Shown: positions 35,704-44,593 of the stretch, in pieces
Numbering within the stretch: position 1 is the first letter of the stretch
Layout of the letters: every line of letters begins with the position of its first letter
NCBI RefSeq assembly: GCF_038069655.2
Contig: NZ_CP150951.2
Span: forward strand, 2,506,001 to 2,570,000
Length of the DNA stretch: 64,000 nt
Origin: Yoonia sp. BS5-3
Lineage (GTDB): Bacteria; Pseudomonadota; Alphaproteobacteria; Rhodobacterales; Rhodobacteraceae
Direction: 5' to 3'
Position numbers and translations under genes: made by a program
Notes under the pieces: model-generated
The model's database searches: none
What the model saw: the letters and a program-made list of their open reading frames with translations, nothing else
Told to the model about the DNA's origin: nothing

Positions 35704-35718
35704 GTTCACCTATTGTTC
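35704..35718. promoter_or_regulatory. LexA (SOS) box upstream of mmcB
   Basis: GTTC-ACCTATT-GTTC, an exact match to the alphaproteobacterial SOS consensus GTTC-N7-GTTC, 41 bp before the mmcB start at 35759. It places the operator in front of the chosen start and argues against the longer ORF beginning at 35678. Confidence 0.85.
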
Positions 35719-35758
35719 ATGGTTCGGCCATGTCGACCGAACTTGCCCCCCGCAATTG

Positions 35759-36187
35759 ATGCCCGGCCAGCTATTGGCGCGCGGGGTCGGACGGGCTTTG
35801 CGCAGCCATGATTTTGTCAGCGTTGAGGAATTGGTCCCAAGCGCGGGCCTGCGCGTTGACGTCATGGCGCTGGGTCCGAAGGGCGAGGTTTGGATTGTCG
35901 AATGCAAATCAAGCCGCGCTGATTTTCAATCCGACCATAAATGGCAGGGGTATCTGGAATGGTGCGACCGGTTCTTTTGGGCCGTCGATAGCGACTTTCC
36001 AACCGAATTACTGCCCGATGATACCGGGTTGATCATTGCCGATGCCTATGACGCCGAAATCATCCGGATGAGCCCTGAGACAAAGCTCGCACCGGCGCGC
36101 CGCAAGGTCATGATCCAGAAATTTGCGCGCCATGCGGCGATCCGGGCGCAGGCGGCCCGTGATCCGGCCTTTGTCAGCGGGTTTTGA
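35759..36187 (+). CDS. mmcB: MmcB-family DNA repair protein
   Basis: 142 residues starting MPGQLLARGVGRALRSHDFV. Longer in-frame starts would overlap the SOS box. Conserved blocks are GLRVDVMALGPKGEVWIVECKSSRADF and WQGYLEWCDRFFWAVD (shown in part), with the nuclease-like ECKSS motif (D...E-x-K) of the PD-(D/E)XK fold. MmcB is linked to mitomycin C resistance in Caulobacter relatives. The SOS box upstream fits. It overlaps the convergent DUF6324 gene by 14 bp. Confidence 0.87.
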   Translation: MPGQLLARGVGRALRSHDFVSVEELVPSAGLRVDVMALGPKGEVWIVECKSSRADFQSDHKWQGYLEWCDRFFWAVDSDFPTELLPDDTGLIIADAYDAEIIRMSPETKLAPARRKVMIQKFARHAAIRAQAARDPAFVSGF

Positions 36188-36365
36188 CTGCGCGGGCTGC
36201 GATGGCTGCGGCTTTGATCTCATCTGCGATTTCGTCGGCCTCTTCGGGATCGAAATCCATTGGGATTTCAGCACCATTGGCTTCAACAAAGATCCGCACC
36301 ATGCCTTGATCCGTTGGGCCGATCTGAATGTTGGCCTCAATATCGCTTTCTGTGTTGATGCCCAT
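36174..36365 (-). CDS. DUF6324 family small protein
   Basis: 63 residues: MGINTESDIEANIQIGPTDQ, then GMVRIFVEANGAEIPMDFDP and an acidic C-terminal helix (EEADEIADEIKAAA). I recognise this as the short conserved protein annotated DUF6324 in Rhodobacterales. Soluble, function unknown. Overlaps the end of mmcB on the other strand. Confidence 0.85.
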   Translation of the reverse strand: MGINTESDIEANIQIGPTDQGMVRIFVEANGAEIPMDFDPEEADEIADEIKAAAIAARAVKTR

Positions 36366-36495
36366 GATGGCCCCCTTGCTGCGTTGCGCGATTCCCTACC
36401 GCGCGCAGGGCCGGATTGGCAAGGGTGCTGCTGGGCTTGATACGGGTTGCTTTATTTTCTGGCAAAGACAGGTGAATGATTGCCCTTTGGGGGAC

Positions 36496-36523
36496 TTGCA
36501 ATCAATGCGCCTTGGGGCTAAAT
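36496..36523 (+). promoter_or_regulatory. putative sigma-70 promoter of tRNA-His
   Basis: TTGCAA at 36496-36501 and CTAAAT at 36518-36523 with a 16-bp spacer, 11 bp before the tRNA. Position and spacing fit a housekeeping promoter; the match was judged by eye. Confidence 0.45.
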
Positions 36524-36534
36524 CCCCCAGCAGT

Positions 36535-36611
36535 GCCGCCTTAGCTCAGTTGGTTAGAGCGCTTGATTGTGGATCAAGAGGTCCCTGGTTCGAGACCAGG
36601 AGGTGGTACCA
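36535..36611 (+). tRNA. tRNA-His (anticodon GUG)
   Basis: 77 nt. D-arm TTAGCTCAGTTGGTTAGAGC, anticodon loop with GTG, T-arm CCTGG-TTCGAGA-CCAGG, and encoded CCA. The acceptor stem GCCGCCT/AGGTGGT contains two G-T pairs, the discriminator is A73 and the 5' base is G1 with a U at -1. This is the known alphaproteobacterial tRNA-His type without an encoded G-1. Confidence 0.96.
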
Positions 36612-36707
36612 CCCGCAAAATTTCAACGAAATTTCGCGGCGCGCGGGGAAACGTTTGGCTTTTCCAAATGTGGCCGCGCTCATCAGAAAATTGAGCGCGA
36701 GACCAAT

Positions 36708-37730
36708 ATGACCACCATCACCTTCCAAATTGCCGAAAAACCGGCACCACGTCTCGACAAAGCGCTTGCACGCGACGTGCCCGAAGATGCCGCGCTGAGC
36801 CGTTCGCGCCTGGCCAAGCTGATTGCAGAGGGCGCGGTCCAGATCGATGGGACCATCGTGACCGACCCGAAATTCAAAGTGGGCGAGGGGGCCAGCGTCA
36901 GCATTGCCGTTGCTGCGGCTGAGCAAAGCCATATTGGCGCCGAAGATATCCCGCTGGATGTGATCTTTGAGGATGATGATCTGATCGTGTTGAACAAACC
37001 TGCGGGCATGGTGGTGCATCCCGCGCCGGGCACGCCGGGCGGGACACTTGTGAATGCGCTGATCCATCATTGTGGGGACAGCCTGTCCGGTGTGGGCGGG
37101 CAGAAACGCCCGGGCGTGGTGCACCGGATCGACAAGGACACATCAGGGCTGCTGGTCGCTGCGAAATCAGACAAGGCGCATCATGGGCTGGCCGATCAAT
37201 TCGCGGCCCATACGGTAGCGCGGCGCTATCTTGCGGTTTGCTATGGCGCGCCGGATGCCAATGATCCGCGGTTGCGCGGGATCAAGGGCACGTCTTTTGA
37301 GCCGGGCAATATTTTGAAGGTGCAGACCTTTCTGGGCCGCCACAAGACGGATCGCCAAAGGCAAACAGTGTCCTTTACCGCCGGGCGGCATGCGGTGACC
37401 CGTTCGCGTATTGTCACAGCTTTGGGCCAACCGGTGGGGGCGGCACTGATAGAATGCTGGCTTGAGACTGGGCGGACCCATCAGATCCGGGTTCACTTGG
37501 CCCATTGCGGTCATTCGCTGATCGGTGATCCGGTCTATGGCGGCAAACGCAAATTGTCGCCCAAAGCCTTTGGCGCAGATGGCGTTGCCGCCGCTGCTGG
37601 GTTTCGCCGTCAGGCCCTGCATGCAGCCACTTTGGGCTTTGTGCACCCTGTGACAAAAGAAGCGCTCGAATTTTCGGCTCCGATGCCTGATGACATGAAT
37701 AGCCTTGTTTCGGCCCTGCGGGGTTCGTAG
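36708..37730 (+). CDS. rluD: RluA-family 23S rRNA pseudouridine synthase, RluD-like
   Basis: 340 residues from ATG 36708; longer starts would run into the tRNA. An N-terminal S4 RNA-binding domain (SRSRLAKLIAEGAVQIDG) precedes the catalytic domain with GVVHRIDKDTSGLLVAAKSD, in which the Asp of HRIDKDTSG is catalytic, and GRTHQIRVHLAHCGHSLIGD. RluD modifies helix 69 of 23S rRNA. The RluC/RluD distinction is from overall resemblance, so the symbol is tentative. Confidence 0.92.
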   Translation: MTTITFQIAEKPAPRLDKALARDVPEDAALSRSRLAKLIAEGAVQIDGTIVTDPKFKVGEGASVSIAVAAAEQSHIGAEDIPLDVIFEDDDLIVLNKPAGMVVHPAPGTPGGTLVNALIHHCGDSLSGVGGQKRPGVVHRIDKDTSGLLVAAKSDKAHHGLADQFAAHTVARRYLAVCYGAPDANDPRLRGIKGTSFEPGNILKVQTFLGRHKTDRQRQTVSFTAGRHAVTRSRIVTALGQPVGAALIECWLETGRTHQIRVHLAHCGHSLIGDPVYGGKRKLSPKAFGADGVAAAAGFRRQALHAATLGFVHPVTKEALEFSAPMPDDMNSLVSALRGS

Positions 37731-37768
37731 CCTCCTTGAACGATTGATTAATCGGGGAGGAGAGAGGA

Positions 37769-38401
37769 ATGTTTTTTATTATTTGGGGATGGCGTGGTCG
37801 CCAACGCGAGGTTGGCGCGGGCGAGTTCTATTGCCCCGATTGCCGTGACCGCCGGGGATATCGGCTGGTTGCGGTGGCGCGTTGGTTCACGTTGTATTGG
37901 ATACCGCTATTCAAAACCAAAGAGCTAGGCCAGTTCGTTGAATGCACGACCTGCAAGTCCACGTTTAATGAACGCGTCCTGGAAATGGACCCGCAAGAAG
38001 ATGCGCGCAAGTTTGAAGCGGCCTTTTCTGTCGCTGCCAAACGGGTGATGTTCAAAATGGCCCTCGCCGATGGTGATCTTGACCCGTCCGAGGTGGACCA
38101 GATCGTCAAAGCCTTCTCAAATATTGCAAAGCGCGAAATTGATCCGGCGGATATCGAGGCCGAGATCGAGGCCGCCCGCGATGATCAACGCTCAATCAGT
38201 GCCTATGTGGCTGAGGTTGCACCGGGTTTGAATGACACCGGTAAGGAAATCATCCTGCGTTCGGCGATTTCTGTCGCCAAGGCTGATGGGGTGATTGACC
38301 CAAGCGAAATTGCCGATCTGCACGAGCTGGCAAAGGCGATTGATCTGCCCAAAGCCTATGCCAATGGCATCTTTGCAGAAGAATCGATCCAGCAAATGTG
38401 A
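37769..38401 (+). CDS. zinc-ribbon plus TerB-like domain protein
   Basis: 210 residues preceded by GGGGAGGAGAGAGG. The N-terminal zinc ribbon has CPDCRDRRGY and ECTTCKSTF, with WFTLYWIPLFK between (probable membrane-proximal element). From about residue 95 the helical TerB/DjlA-type domain shows two acidic metal-like loops: MALADGDLDPSEVDQI and SVAKADGVIDPSEIADLH. TerB proteins are linked to stress or tellurite resistance; this one stands alone. Confidence 0.85.
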   Translation: MFFIIWGWRGRQREVGAGEFYCPDCRDRRGYRLVAVARWFTLYWIPLFKTKELGQFVECTTCKSTFNERVLEMDPQEDARKFEAAFSVAAKRVMFKMALADGDLDPSEVDQIVKAFSNIAKREIDPADIEAEIEAARDDQRSISAYVAEVAPGLNDTGKEIILRSAISVAKADGVIDPSEIADLHELAKAIDLPKAYANGIFAEESIQQM

Positions 38402-38426
38402 TCGTGTACCCTTTGCAAAAGCAGAG

Positions 38427-38466
38427 AATGGGCTGAAATATTCAGTCCCATGTGCGTGAGCGCACG
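38427..38466 (+). terminator. two small hairpins after the TerB-like gene
   Basis: A GGGCTGAA...TTCAGTCCC stem with one bulge, then GTGCG-TGAG-CGCAC, within 65 bp of the stop. No U-run. Weak terminator candidate or RNA 3' end structure. Confidence 0.4.
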
Positions 38467-38532
38467 AAAATGTGGCTCGCGCAACTAAACCGAATAGTTC
38501 ATAAACTGTTTACGGAAAGCGCGTAGCAACCC

Positions 38533-38561
38533 CTTGAAAGGGTGCTATCGCGCCCCCATAT
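38533..38561 (+). promoter_or_regulatory. heat-shock (sigma-32) promoter of rpoH
   Basis: CTTGAAA at 38533-38539 and CCCCATAT at 38554-38561, separated by 14 bp, match the sigma-32 consensus closely. The -10 ends about 30 bp before the rpoH ATG. It indicates that rpoH can be transcribed by RpoH itself. Confidence 0.87.
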
Positions 38562-38591
38562 CGATGTTAAGCCTTTAAACATAGGAGGGCA

Positions 38592-39494
38592 ATGACAGTG
38601 AGCAATTACAAGAATCTTCCGGCACCAACCCCAGAGGGTGGGCTGAACCGTTACATGCAGGAAATCCGCAAATTCCCCATGCTGGAGCCTGAAGAAGAAT
38701 ATATGCTGGCCAAACGCTGGGTGGATCATGAAGACACCGAAGCGGCGCATAAAATGGTGACGTCACACCTGCGCCTGGCGGCCAAAATCGCTATGGGTTA
38801 CCGCGGCTATGGACTGCCCCAGGCCGAGGTGATTTCTGAGGCCAATGTTGGCTTGATGCAGGCCGTCAAACGATTTGACCCGGAAAAGGGTTTCCGTCTG
38901 GCGACCTATGCCATGTGGTGGATCCGTGCCTCGATCCAGGAATATATCCTGCGGTCCTGGTCCTTGGTGAAACTGGGCACGACATCAGCACAGAAAAAGC
39001 TGTTCTTTAACCTGCGCAAAGCCAAGAACCGGATTGGCGCGCTTGAAGATGGCGATCTGCGCCCTGAGAACGTCAAACAGATCGCAAATGATCTGGGTGT
39101 GACCGAGGATGAAGTGATCTCAATGAACCGCCGTTTGTCTGGTGGTGATGCGTCGCTTAATGCGCAGGTCGGTTCTGATGGCGATGGCGCGATGCAATGG
39201 CAGGACTGGCTTGAGGATGAAAGCGCGAACACGGCCGCCGATTATGAGGCCAGTGATGAGCTTGACGCCCGCCGTGCGATGCTGGCCGAAGCCATGGGCG
39301 TTTTGAATGATCGCGAGAAGGATATTCTGATGCAGCGCCGCTTGTCAGAAGAAACCGTCACGCTGGAAGAGTTGAGCGGCCAATACGATGTCAGCCGCGA
39401 ACGTATCCGCCAGATTGAGGTCCGCGCCTTCGAAAAACTGCAGAAGAAAATGCAGGAAATGGCCCGTGACAAGGGGATGCTTACCCCCGCGTAA
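38592..39494 (+). CDS. rpoH: RNA polymerase heat-shock sigma factor RpoH
   Basis: 300 residues behind AGGAGG. Region 2 includes HKMVTSHLRLAAKIAMGYRG and RLATYAMWWIRASIQEYILR. The RpoH-box region QKKLFFNLRKAKNRIG is diagnostic, and region 4 has [20 protein letters not shown]. It directs the heat-shock regulon. Some Rhodobacterales carry two rpoH genes; which copy this is cannot be told from the window. It has its own sigma-32 promoter and a good terminator. Confidence 0.97.
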   Translation: MTVSNYKNLPAPTPEGGLNRYMQEIRKFPMLEPEEEYMLAKRWVDHEDTEAAHKMVTSHLRLAAKIAMGYRGYGLPQAEVISEANVGLMQAVKRFDPEKGFRLATYAMWWIRASIQEYILRSWSLVKLGTTSAQKKLFFNLRKAKNRIGALEDGDLRPENVKQIANDLGVTEDEVISMNRRLSGGDASLNAQVGSDGDGAMQWQDWLEDESANTAADYEASDELDARRAMLAEAMGVLNDREKDILMQRRLSEETVTLEELSGQYDVSRERIRQIEVRAFEKLQKKMQEMARDKGMLTPA

Positions 39495-39518
39495 GTTACC
39501 GTTGTTAGAAATATTGAA

Positions 39519-39546
39519 CTCCGCCCTGTTTGGGCGGGGTTTTTTT
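39519..39546 (+). terminator. intrinsic terminator of rpoH
   Basis: Stem CCGCCC/GGGCGG with loop TGTTT, followed immediately by GGT and seven T residues. A classical Rho-independent terminator 25 bp after the rpoH stop. Confidence 0.92.
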
Positions 39547-39609
39547 GTGGCTTTGCCATGATTTAGCCAAACTGCGCGGGATAAGTGGCCCTTAACAGGA
39601 GACACTGAT

Positions 39610-40563
39610 TTGACCGACGAGACGGCTAAAAAGCTGCAAGTGCAAATTGACGACGACAGCCTGAAGATGCTGCCAGATCTGCCCGCTGATGCGGCACAAG
39701 AATTGCTGGCCCATGTTCTGACCACATTGGACACAGCGCAGAAGGATGCGGCGCCATCTTCCGCTGAAATGGAAGGCCATATTCAGGGGTTGCAGGACAT
39801 GGCCGCCTTGATGGCGCAGGCCCAGGCGGCCGAGGCCGCGGGCGACACAAAACTGCTTGCAGCCTTGTCCCGGAAAATCAGTCAGGCCGCCGGGACAAAC
39901 CGGGCGCCCGCACCGCACCCGCCGGTTTTTGATGCGGTCGATATGGGTGATTTGGATGCGGTGCTTGCTTGCCTTCAGACAACCGAAGTGAACACGCCCT
40001 ATGGCGAATTTGGCGCGACCGTTCTTTATTATGCCGTTTCGACCAGCGGTATCCTTGTGTCATTTCCCATCATGCATGCGCTGTTGGATCATGGGGCCGA
40101 TCCGTGCATTGGTTTGGCCGCAGGTGGCAGTGTTTTGCACGGGTTTGGTTTTGGGTCGTATCAGCCACATCAGGTGGATGACCTGGAAAAAGTCATCCGG
40201 CGCTGCGTGACATTGGGTGCAGATTTGGAACTGCACACAGGCCAGCTGCACTGGACCCCGCTGCATTATGCATTGGCCGAGTTGAACAGACCTGTGTGCA
40301 AGGCGCTGCTGCGTGTCGGCGCTGATCCAAATGCGACGGTTTCAACCAAGGCGGCAGGTGTGACGGCGGGGGTGACGGCGCTTGGCATGGCCGCCGGTTG
40401 GCCGGATATGTTTGCGTTGCTTCTGGCTTATGGGGCAGACCCGCACCAACCCGACGGATGGGGCCGGAGCCCCAAAGCGATGCTAGAGCAGCGCATTGCG
40501 GAAAGCAGTGATGCCGGGCACCGCGCCAAATATCAGGCCTGTTTGCAGCTGCTGCCGGGATAA
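39610..40563 (+). CDS. ankyrin-repeat protein
   Basis: 317 residues from TTG 39610, supported by AGGAG eight bases upstream. The N-terminal 95 residues are helical and Ala/Asp-rich. Ankyrin units follow: FPIMHALLDHGADPCIGLA, TPLHYALAELNRPVCKALLR-VGADPNA and GMAAGWPDMFALLLAYGADP. No signal peptide. A likely cytosolic protein-protein interaction module with unknown partner. Confidence 0.85.
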   Translation: MTDETAKKLQVQIDDDSLKMLPDLPADAAQELLAHVLTTLDTAQKDAAPSSAEMEGHIQGLQDMAALMAQAQAAEAAGDTKLLAALSRKISQAAGTNRAPAPHPPVFDAVDMGDLDAVLACLQTTEVNTPYGEFGATVLYYAVSTSGILVSFPIMHALLDHGADPCIGLAAGGSVLHGFGFGSYQPHQVDDLEKVIRRCVTLGADLELHTGQLHWTPLHYALAELNRPVCKALLRVGADPNATVSTKAAGVTAGVTALGMAAGWPDMFALLLAYGADPHQPDGWGRSPKAMLEQRIAESSDAGHRAKYQACLQLLPG

Positions 40564-40626
40564 CGCGGCCTGCGGTCTTCCCCTTCGCGAACGTCAACGC
40601 TAGCATCCGGCCCAAGGGGGATGATC

Positions 40627-41607
40627 ATGACAGCGTTGCGATGGGGTATTCTGGGGGCGTCCAACTTCGCCCGCAAACATATGGGGCCTGCGATCCATGC
40701 CGCCAAGGGGGCTGAACTGGCCGCGCTTGCCACATCCAGCCCTGAGAAGGCGGCGGGTTTTCAGGCTTTTGCGCCCGGGCTGATCGTGCATGACAGTTAC
40801 GAGGCGCTGCTGGCCGATCCATCCATCCACGCGGTCTATATTCCGCTGCCCAACCATCTGCATGTCGCGTGGACGCTTAAGGCGCTGGAGGCCGGCAAGC
40901 ATGTGCTGTGCGAAAAGCCGATGGCGCTAGAGGCCGATGCGTTTGATCAGATCATCGCCGCCCGGGACCGGACAGGTAAATTAGCTGCCGAGGCTTTTAT
41001 GATTGTGCACCATCCGCAGTTCATTGAGGCGCGCAAGCTGCTGCAAGGCGGGGCAATCGGAAAGCTTGTCCATGTGGATGCGTCGTTCAGCTATTTCAAC
41101 GATGATTTGCAGAACATCCGTAACCAGCCTCAGGCAGGTGGCGGCGGGCTGCTGGACATTGGCGTTTATACATTTGGGGCGGCCCGCTTTGTGACCGGGC
41201 AGGAACCGCGCCGTATTTCGCATGCGGATATACGATATGAAAACGGCGTTGACGTCTTTGCGCATGTGGCCGCCACGTTTGAAGATTTCACCTACGGGGC
41301 CACTGTTTCAACGCGCATGGCTCCCTATCAGAACCTGACCCTTCGCGGCGAAAAAGGCGTTCTGGAACTGACCTGCCCATTTAACGCCAACGTATTTGAT
41401 GCCGCGCAGCTGGTGCTGGAAACGGATGGATCGACGGTGACAACCCAAAGATGGCCTGCCGTTAATCACTATGTTCTGCAGGTGGAAAACTTTTGCAATG
41501 CGGTGCAGACTGGGGCGGATTATCCGTGCCCGCTTGAATTTTCACAAGGCACACAGCAGATGATGGATATGGTGTTCAAGGCCGGCGGCCCGCCGGGACA
41601 GGAGTAG
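40627..41607 (+). CDS. Gfo/Idh/MocA-family oxidoreductase
   Basis: 326 residues from ATG 40627, seven bases after AAGGGGG; ATG 40621 is too close to that site. The Rossmann motif is WGILGASNFARKHMGPAI and the family motif CEKPMALEADAFDQI contains the catalytic Lys-Pro (EKP). The C-terminal domain includes GGGGLLDIGVYTFGAARF. NAD(P)-dependent sugar or polyol dehydrogenase; substrate unknown. Confidence 0.9.
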   Translation: MTALRWGILGASNFARKHMGPAIHAAKGAELAALATSSPEKAAGFQAFAPGLIVHDSYEALLADPSIHAVYIPLPNHLHVAWTLKALEAGKHVLCEKPMALEADAFDQIIAARDRTGKLAAEAFMIVHHPQFIEARKLLQGGAIGKLVHVDASFSYFNDDLQNIRNQPQAGGGGLLDIGVYTFGAARFVTGQEPRRISHADIRYENGVDVFAHVAATFEDFTYGATVSTRMAPYQNLTLRGEKGVLELTCPFNANVFDAAQLVLETDGSTVTTQRWPAVNHYVLQVENFCNAVQTGADYPCPLEFSQGTQQMMDMVFKAGGPPGQE

Positions 41608-41610
41608 ACG

Positions 41611-41904
41611 ATGGCGCAAGATCAGGAACCAGTAGAAACGGCGGATGAGCCCGCATCTGATTTTGAGAATATCTGGCTGCGCCTCGTGCATATGGTCATC
41701 ATCGCCGTTCTGATGAGCATGGCCAGCACAATCTTGGGTGTGCTGACCGTGGCGCAGTTTCTGATCATGCTGTTCAATGACCGTCAACCGAATGAGCAAC
41801 TGGCCGAAATTGGCACCACGATGGGCGTCTGGATGGCCAAGGCTGCCCGGTATCAGACCGCCGCGAGCGAGGTGAAACCCTGGCCCTGGACCGATCTTGA
41901 TTGA
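41611..41904 (+). CDS. DUF4389 membrane protein
   Basis: 97 residues starting four bases after the previous stop, so probably cotranscribed. One long hydrophobic segment (LVHMVIIAVLMSMASTILGV) continues into LTVAQFLIMLFNDRQPN, giving perhaps two helices. The pattern is the DUF4389 family in Rhodobacterales. No known function. Confidence 0.82.
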   Translation: MAQDQEPVETADEPASDFENIWLRLVHMVIIAVLMSMASTILGVLTVAQFLIMLFNDRQPNEQLAEIGTTMGVWMAKAARYQTAASEVKPWPWTDLD

Positions 41905-41998
41905 TCACTTGCGGCGCCCTTGCGCCTTTGTTGGGTGATCGGTACTGATCTTCGCACGTAATTGCGCAGCGTAGGCGCTGACGGGACGAAATGCACTG

Positions 41999-43483
41999 AT
42001 GGCCATGCTCCGATCTATTTCGCGGCCCACATTGGGTTATATCATCATCGCGACGCTGGTTCTTGGGCCTATCGCGCTTTTGGCCGCGTTCAACATGCAG
42101 TTGGAGCCGCCCGTTTCGGATATCTGGCAACATGCCGCTGCGATCCGGGCATTGATTGCTGATCTTGCCAATCCGGCAAACCCTTTTGTGGTCAGCGATG
42201 AAGGCAGCCGCCATTTCCAGCCCTTATGGGTCGCGGGCGCAGCTGTTGCGCAGTTGTTTGGCCTGACGGAATGGGACATCTTGCGCGCCGCTGCGATCCT
42301 GTCGATGTTTGTTTTCGGCGCGGGGATATTCCTATTCTCTAGGGCGTTTTATAGCGCGCCATGGGCGCCTGTTGCGCTGCTGCTGACGCTGATTTTCGCC
42401 TGGCTGATCCGTCCGCAGCACACCGGGCTGCATTCGTTCCATACGCTGGTTTATTCGGCCGCTTACCCGGCGACGTTTTTGATTGGGTTCAGTTTTATCT
42501 TATGGGCTTGGACGATCCGCACCGTTGAGGGGGCTGTCTCGCCTTGGCGGCTTGTTCTTCTCAGCCTCTTTATGTTGACCACCCATCAACTGGGGGCAGC
42601 GATTGGTTTGACCGTGGCCGGATGCTTTGCAGTTTGCTGGCCGGGGGCAAGCTTGCGGATCAGAGTGATCACGCTGGCGGCGATGGCTGCGGGCGTTTTG
42701 CTGTCCATGCTGTGGCCCTATCACAACCCGGTTTTGCAAATGATCGGCGGGGCAGGGTCCAGCTGGGTCGGGGGCACTGGATTTTACACAAGCCAATATA
42801 TGGCAGCGGCTTTCCTGCCCGCAGGCCTGGGGCTGCTTGCATTCTACCAGCGAAAATATTGGGCCGTGGCGATGGGTTTTGTCATTCTGTCGGGGCTGTT
42901 CTTGTTGGGCCTTGTTGGTGTGACGATCGCAGGGCGGTTTCTGATGCCGATGATTTTGCTGATGCATATCGGGCTGGCGGGCCTGATTCTGCAGATTTTC
43001 GAGGATCCACAGCGGGACCGCAGCCAAAAGGGCCTTTTGGTTGGGATTGCGGCGCTGACAGTCGCGTTCTTGCATTGCTTTTACCTTTATTGGGCGATCG
43101 GGGTCGAACAAAGACAGCGCGCTGCCGAGACGCATGTCTTCGCAGCCGTGCGCGCGTTGACATCGGACATTCCCGACCTTGAACCAGTCGCCGCAATCAG
43201 CGGCACCGCATGGGAGACGGTCGCAACCGGGCAAAGGATCATCGCGATCCCATGGCCCGAACCTGAAATTCATGATCTGCAGGAAAGGCAGGCCGCCTTG
43301 GCTCGTATCGCTGACCCGCAGACATCGCTTGCGCAGCGGCGAAGCATCGCCGCGCAGTATGATGTGCGCGTTTTGATCGCAGACACGGATAACTTACCAG
43401 AAGCAACGGTTGCCCTTTTCCGCGAACAGGCGGTGCGGGTGCGTTCGGTCGGCAGTGTTATGCGTTTTGATCTGTTCGATTAA
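41999..43483 (+). CDS. polytopic membrane protein
   Basis: 494 residues with about ten or eleven hydrophobic helices over the first 370 residues and a soluble C-terminal domain of about 120. The pattern (NPANPFVVSDEGSRHFQPL in the first loop, GAGSSWVGGTGFYTSQYM in a later one) resembles membrane glycosyltransferase-like proteins (GT-C fold), but I could not identify a diagnostic catalytic motif. Likely cell-envelope role; substrate not inferable. Confidence 0.75.
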   Translation: MAMLRSISRPTLGYIIIATLVLGPIALLAAFNMQLEPPVSDIWQHAAAIRALIADLANPANPFVVSDEGSRHFQPLWVAGAAVAQLFGLTEWDILRAAAILSMFVFGAGIFLFSRAFYSAPWAPVALLLTLIFAWLIRPQHTGLHSFHTLVYSAAYPATFLIGFSFILWAWTIRTVEGAVSPWRLVLLSLFMLTTHQLGAAIGLTVAGCFAVCWPGASLRIRVITLAAMAAGVLLSMLWPYHNPVLQMIGGAGSSWVGGTGFYTSQYMAAAFLPAGLGLLAFYQRKYWAVAMGFVILSGLFLLGLVGVTIAGRFLMPMILLMHIGLAGLILQIFEDPQRDRSQKGLLVGIAALTVAFLHCFYLYWAIGVEQRQRAAETHVFAAVRALTSDIPDLEPVAAISGTAWETVATGQRIIAIPWPEPEIHDLQERQAALARIADPQTSLAQRRSIAAQYDVRVLIADTDNLPEATVALFREQAVRVRSVGSVMRFDLFD

Positions 43484-43545
43484 GTTTTTGCGCCGGAATA
43501 TCGGTTCAACGACGTATCATACAAAGGCAAAAAGCGGGCAGGGCG

Positions 43546-44547
43546 ATGACGCGAATATCTTTTCTTATTTCCGCCTGTGTTTTGATATCTTGCACATCTT
43601 TGCCCGACCGCATTGACTTTGCCGCGCCTCATCCAGACGCCCAAACGGAACCCATTTTTGTTGTGACACAGCAGCTGCCTGATAGTGAGTTTCGCTTTGC
43701 CGATGGCAATCGCAGCTTTGATGCCCATTACGCCGAGGTCGCCGTTTCCATTCCGCCCAGCCATGAACCGGGGCAGATAGAATGGCCGACCAATCGACCT
43801 GATCCGCTGGACGATTTTGCCGTTGTCAAATTCGATCCATCAGACAGCGCGGCGCAGTTCTATCAAGCGATCGCCGAGGCGCCGGGCGACACGGTTTATC
43901 TGTTTATCCATGGCTATAACAACACCACATCCGAGGCGCTTTACCGCTATGCACAGATCGCCACCGATTTTGATTTGCCGCAGGCACGGGCGATGTTTTC
44001 CTGGCCCTCTGCAGGGACGGGCGGGGCGTATATCTATGATCGGGACTCGGTGCTTTTTGCCCGTGATGGCCTGGCCGCGATGCTGACGCAGATTGCGCGG
44101 CGCACAGGCAAAGATATCAACCTGCTGGCCCATTCCATGGGCGCGATGCTGTCGATGGAGGCGATGCGCCAATTGGCCATCGCTGGCGATCAGGACGTGC
44201 TCCAGCGGATCGACGTCGTGACTTTCCTGTCCCCGGATATCGACCCGGATGTCTTCCGAATGCAGGCCAATGCGATCGGGACTTTGCCGCAACCTTTTGT
44301 GATCCTGACCAGCCGCTCTGACAAAGCGTTGCGCATTTCATCCCTGCTGGCTGGCGGGCGCGCCAAGGTCGGAAGCATCGAAAGCGCCGAGGATGTGGCC
44401 GATCTGGGTGTCACCTTTATCGATTTCACAAATGTCAGCGACGGGCAGCATATGGACCATATGGTTGCGCTGACCTCGCCCGAGGCGATCCGCATCTTGC
44501 GCGGGATGGTCGCGGTTGGCCTCACGACATCACTGGGCGATAGTTAA
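43546..44547 (+). CDS. lipoprotein alpha/beta hydrolase (DUF900 type)
   Basis: 333 residues with a lipobox (SACVLISC) in the first 17. The hydrolase core shows FIHGYNNTTSEALYRYAQI, then FSWPSAGTGGAYIYDRDS and the nucleophile elbow LLAHSMGAMLSMEA (Ser in AHSMG). The C-terminal His (DGQHMDHM region) completes the expected triad. DUF900 esterases of this type are outer-membrane or periplasmic; the substrate is unknown. Confidence 0.88.
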   Translation: MTRISFLISACVLISCTSLPDRIDFAAPHPDAQTEPIFVVTQQLPDSEFRFADGNRSFDAHYAEVAVSIPPSHEPGQIEWPTNRPDPLDDFAVVKFDPSDSAAQFYQAIAEAPGDTVYLFIHGYNNTTSEALYRYAQIATDFDLPQARAMFSWPSAGTGGAYIYDRDSVLFARDGLAAMLTQIARRTGKDINLLAHSMGAMLSMEAMRQLAIAGDQDVLQRIDVVTFLSPDIDPDVFRMQANAIGTLPQPFVILTSRSDKALRISSLLAGGRAKVGSIESAEDVADLGVTFIDFTNVSDGQHMDHMVALTSPEAIRILRGMVAVGLTTSLGDS

Positions 44548-44593
44548 GCTTCCCAGTTGCGGCAGCGATGAGGCCGATAATCGCTGTGCGGGG

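Noticed and set aside
41913..41938. GGCGC-CCTT-GCGCC hairpin after the DUF4389 gene as terminator
   Set aside because: The stem is short and there is no U-run; not sufficient to call.
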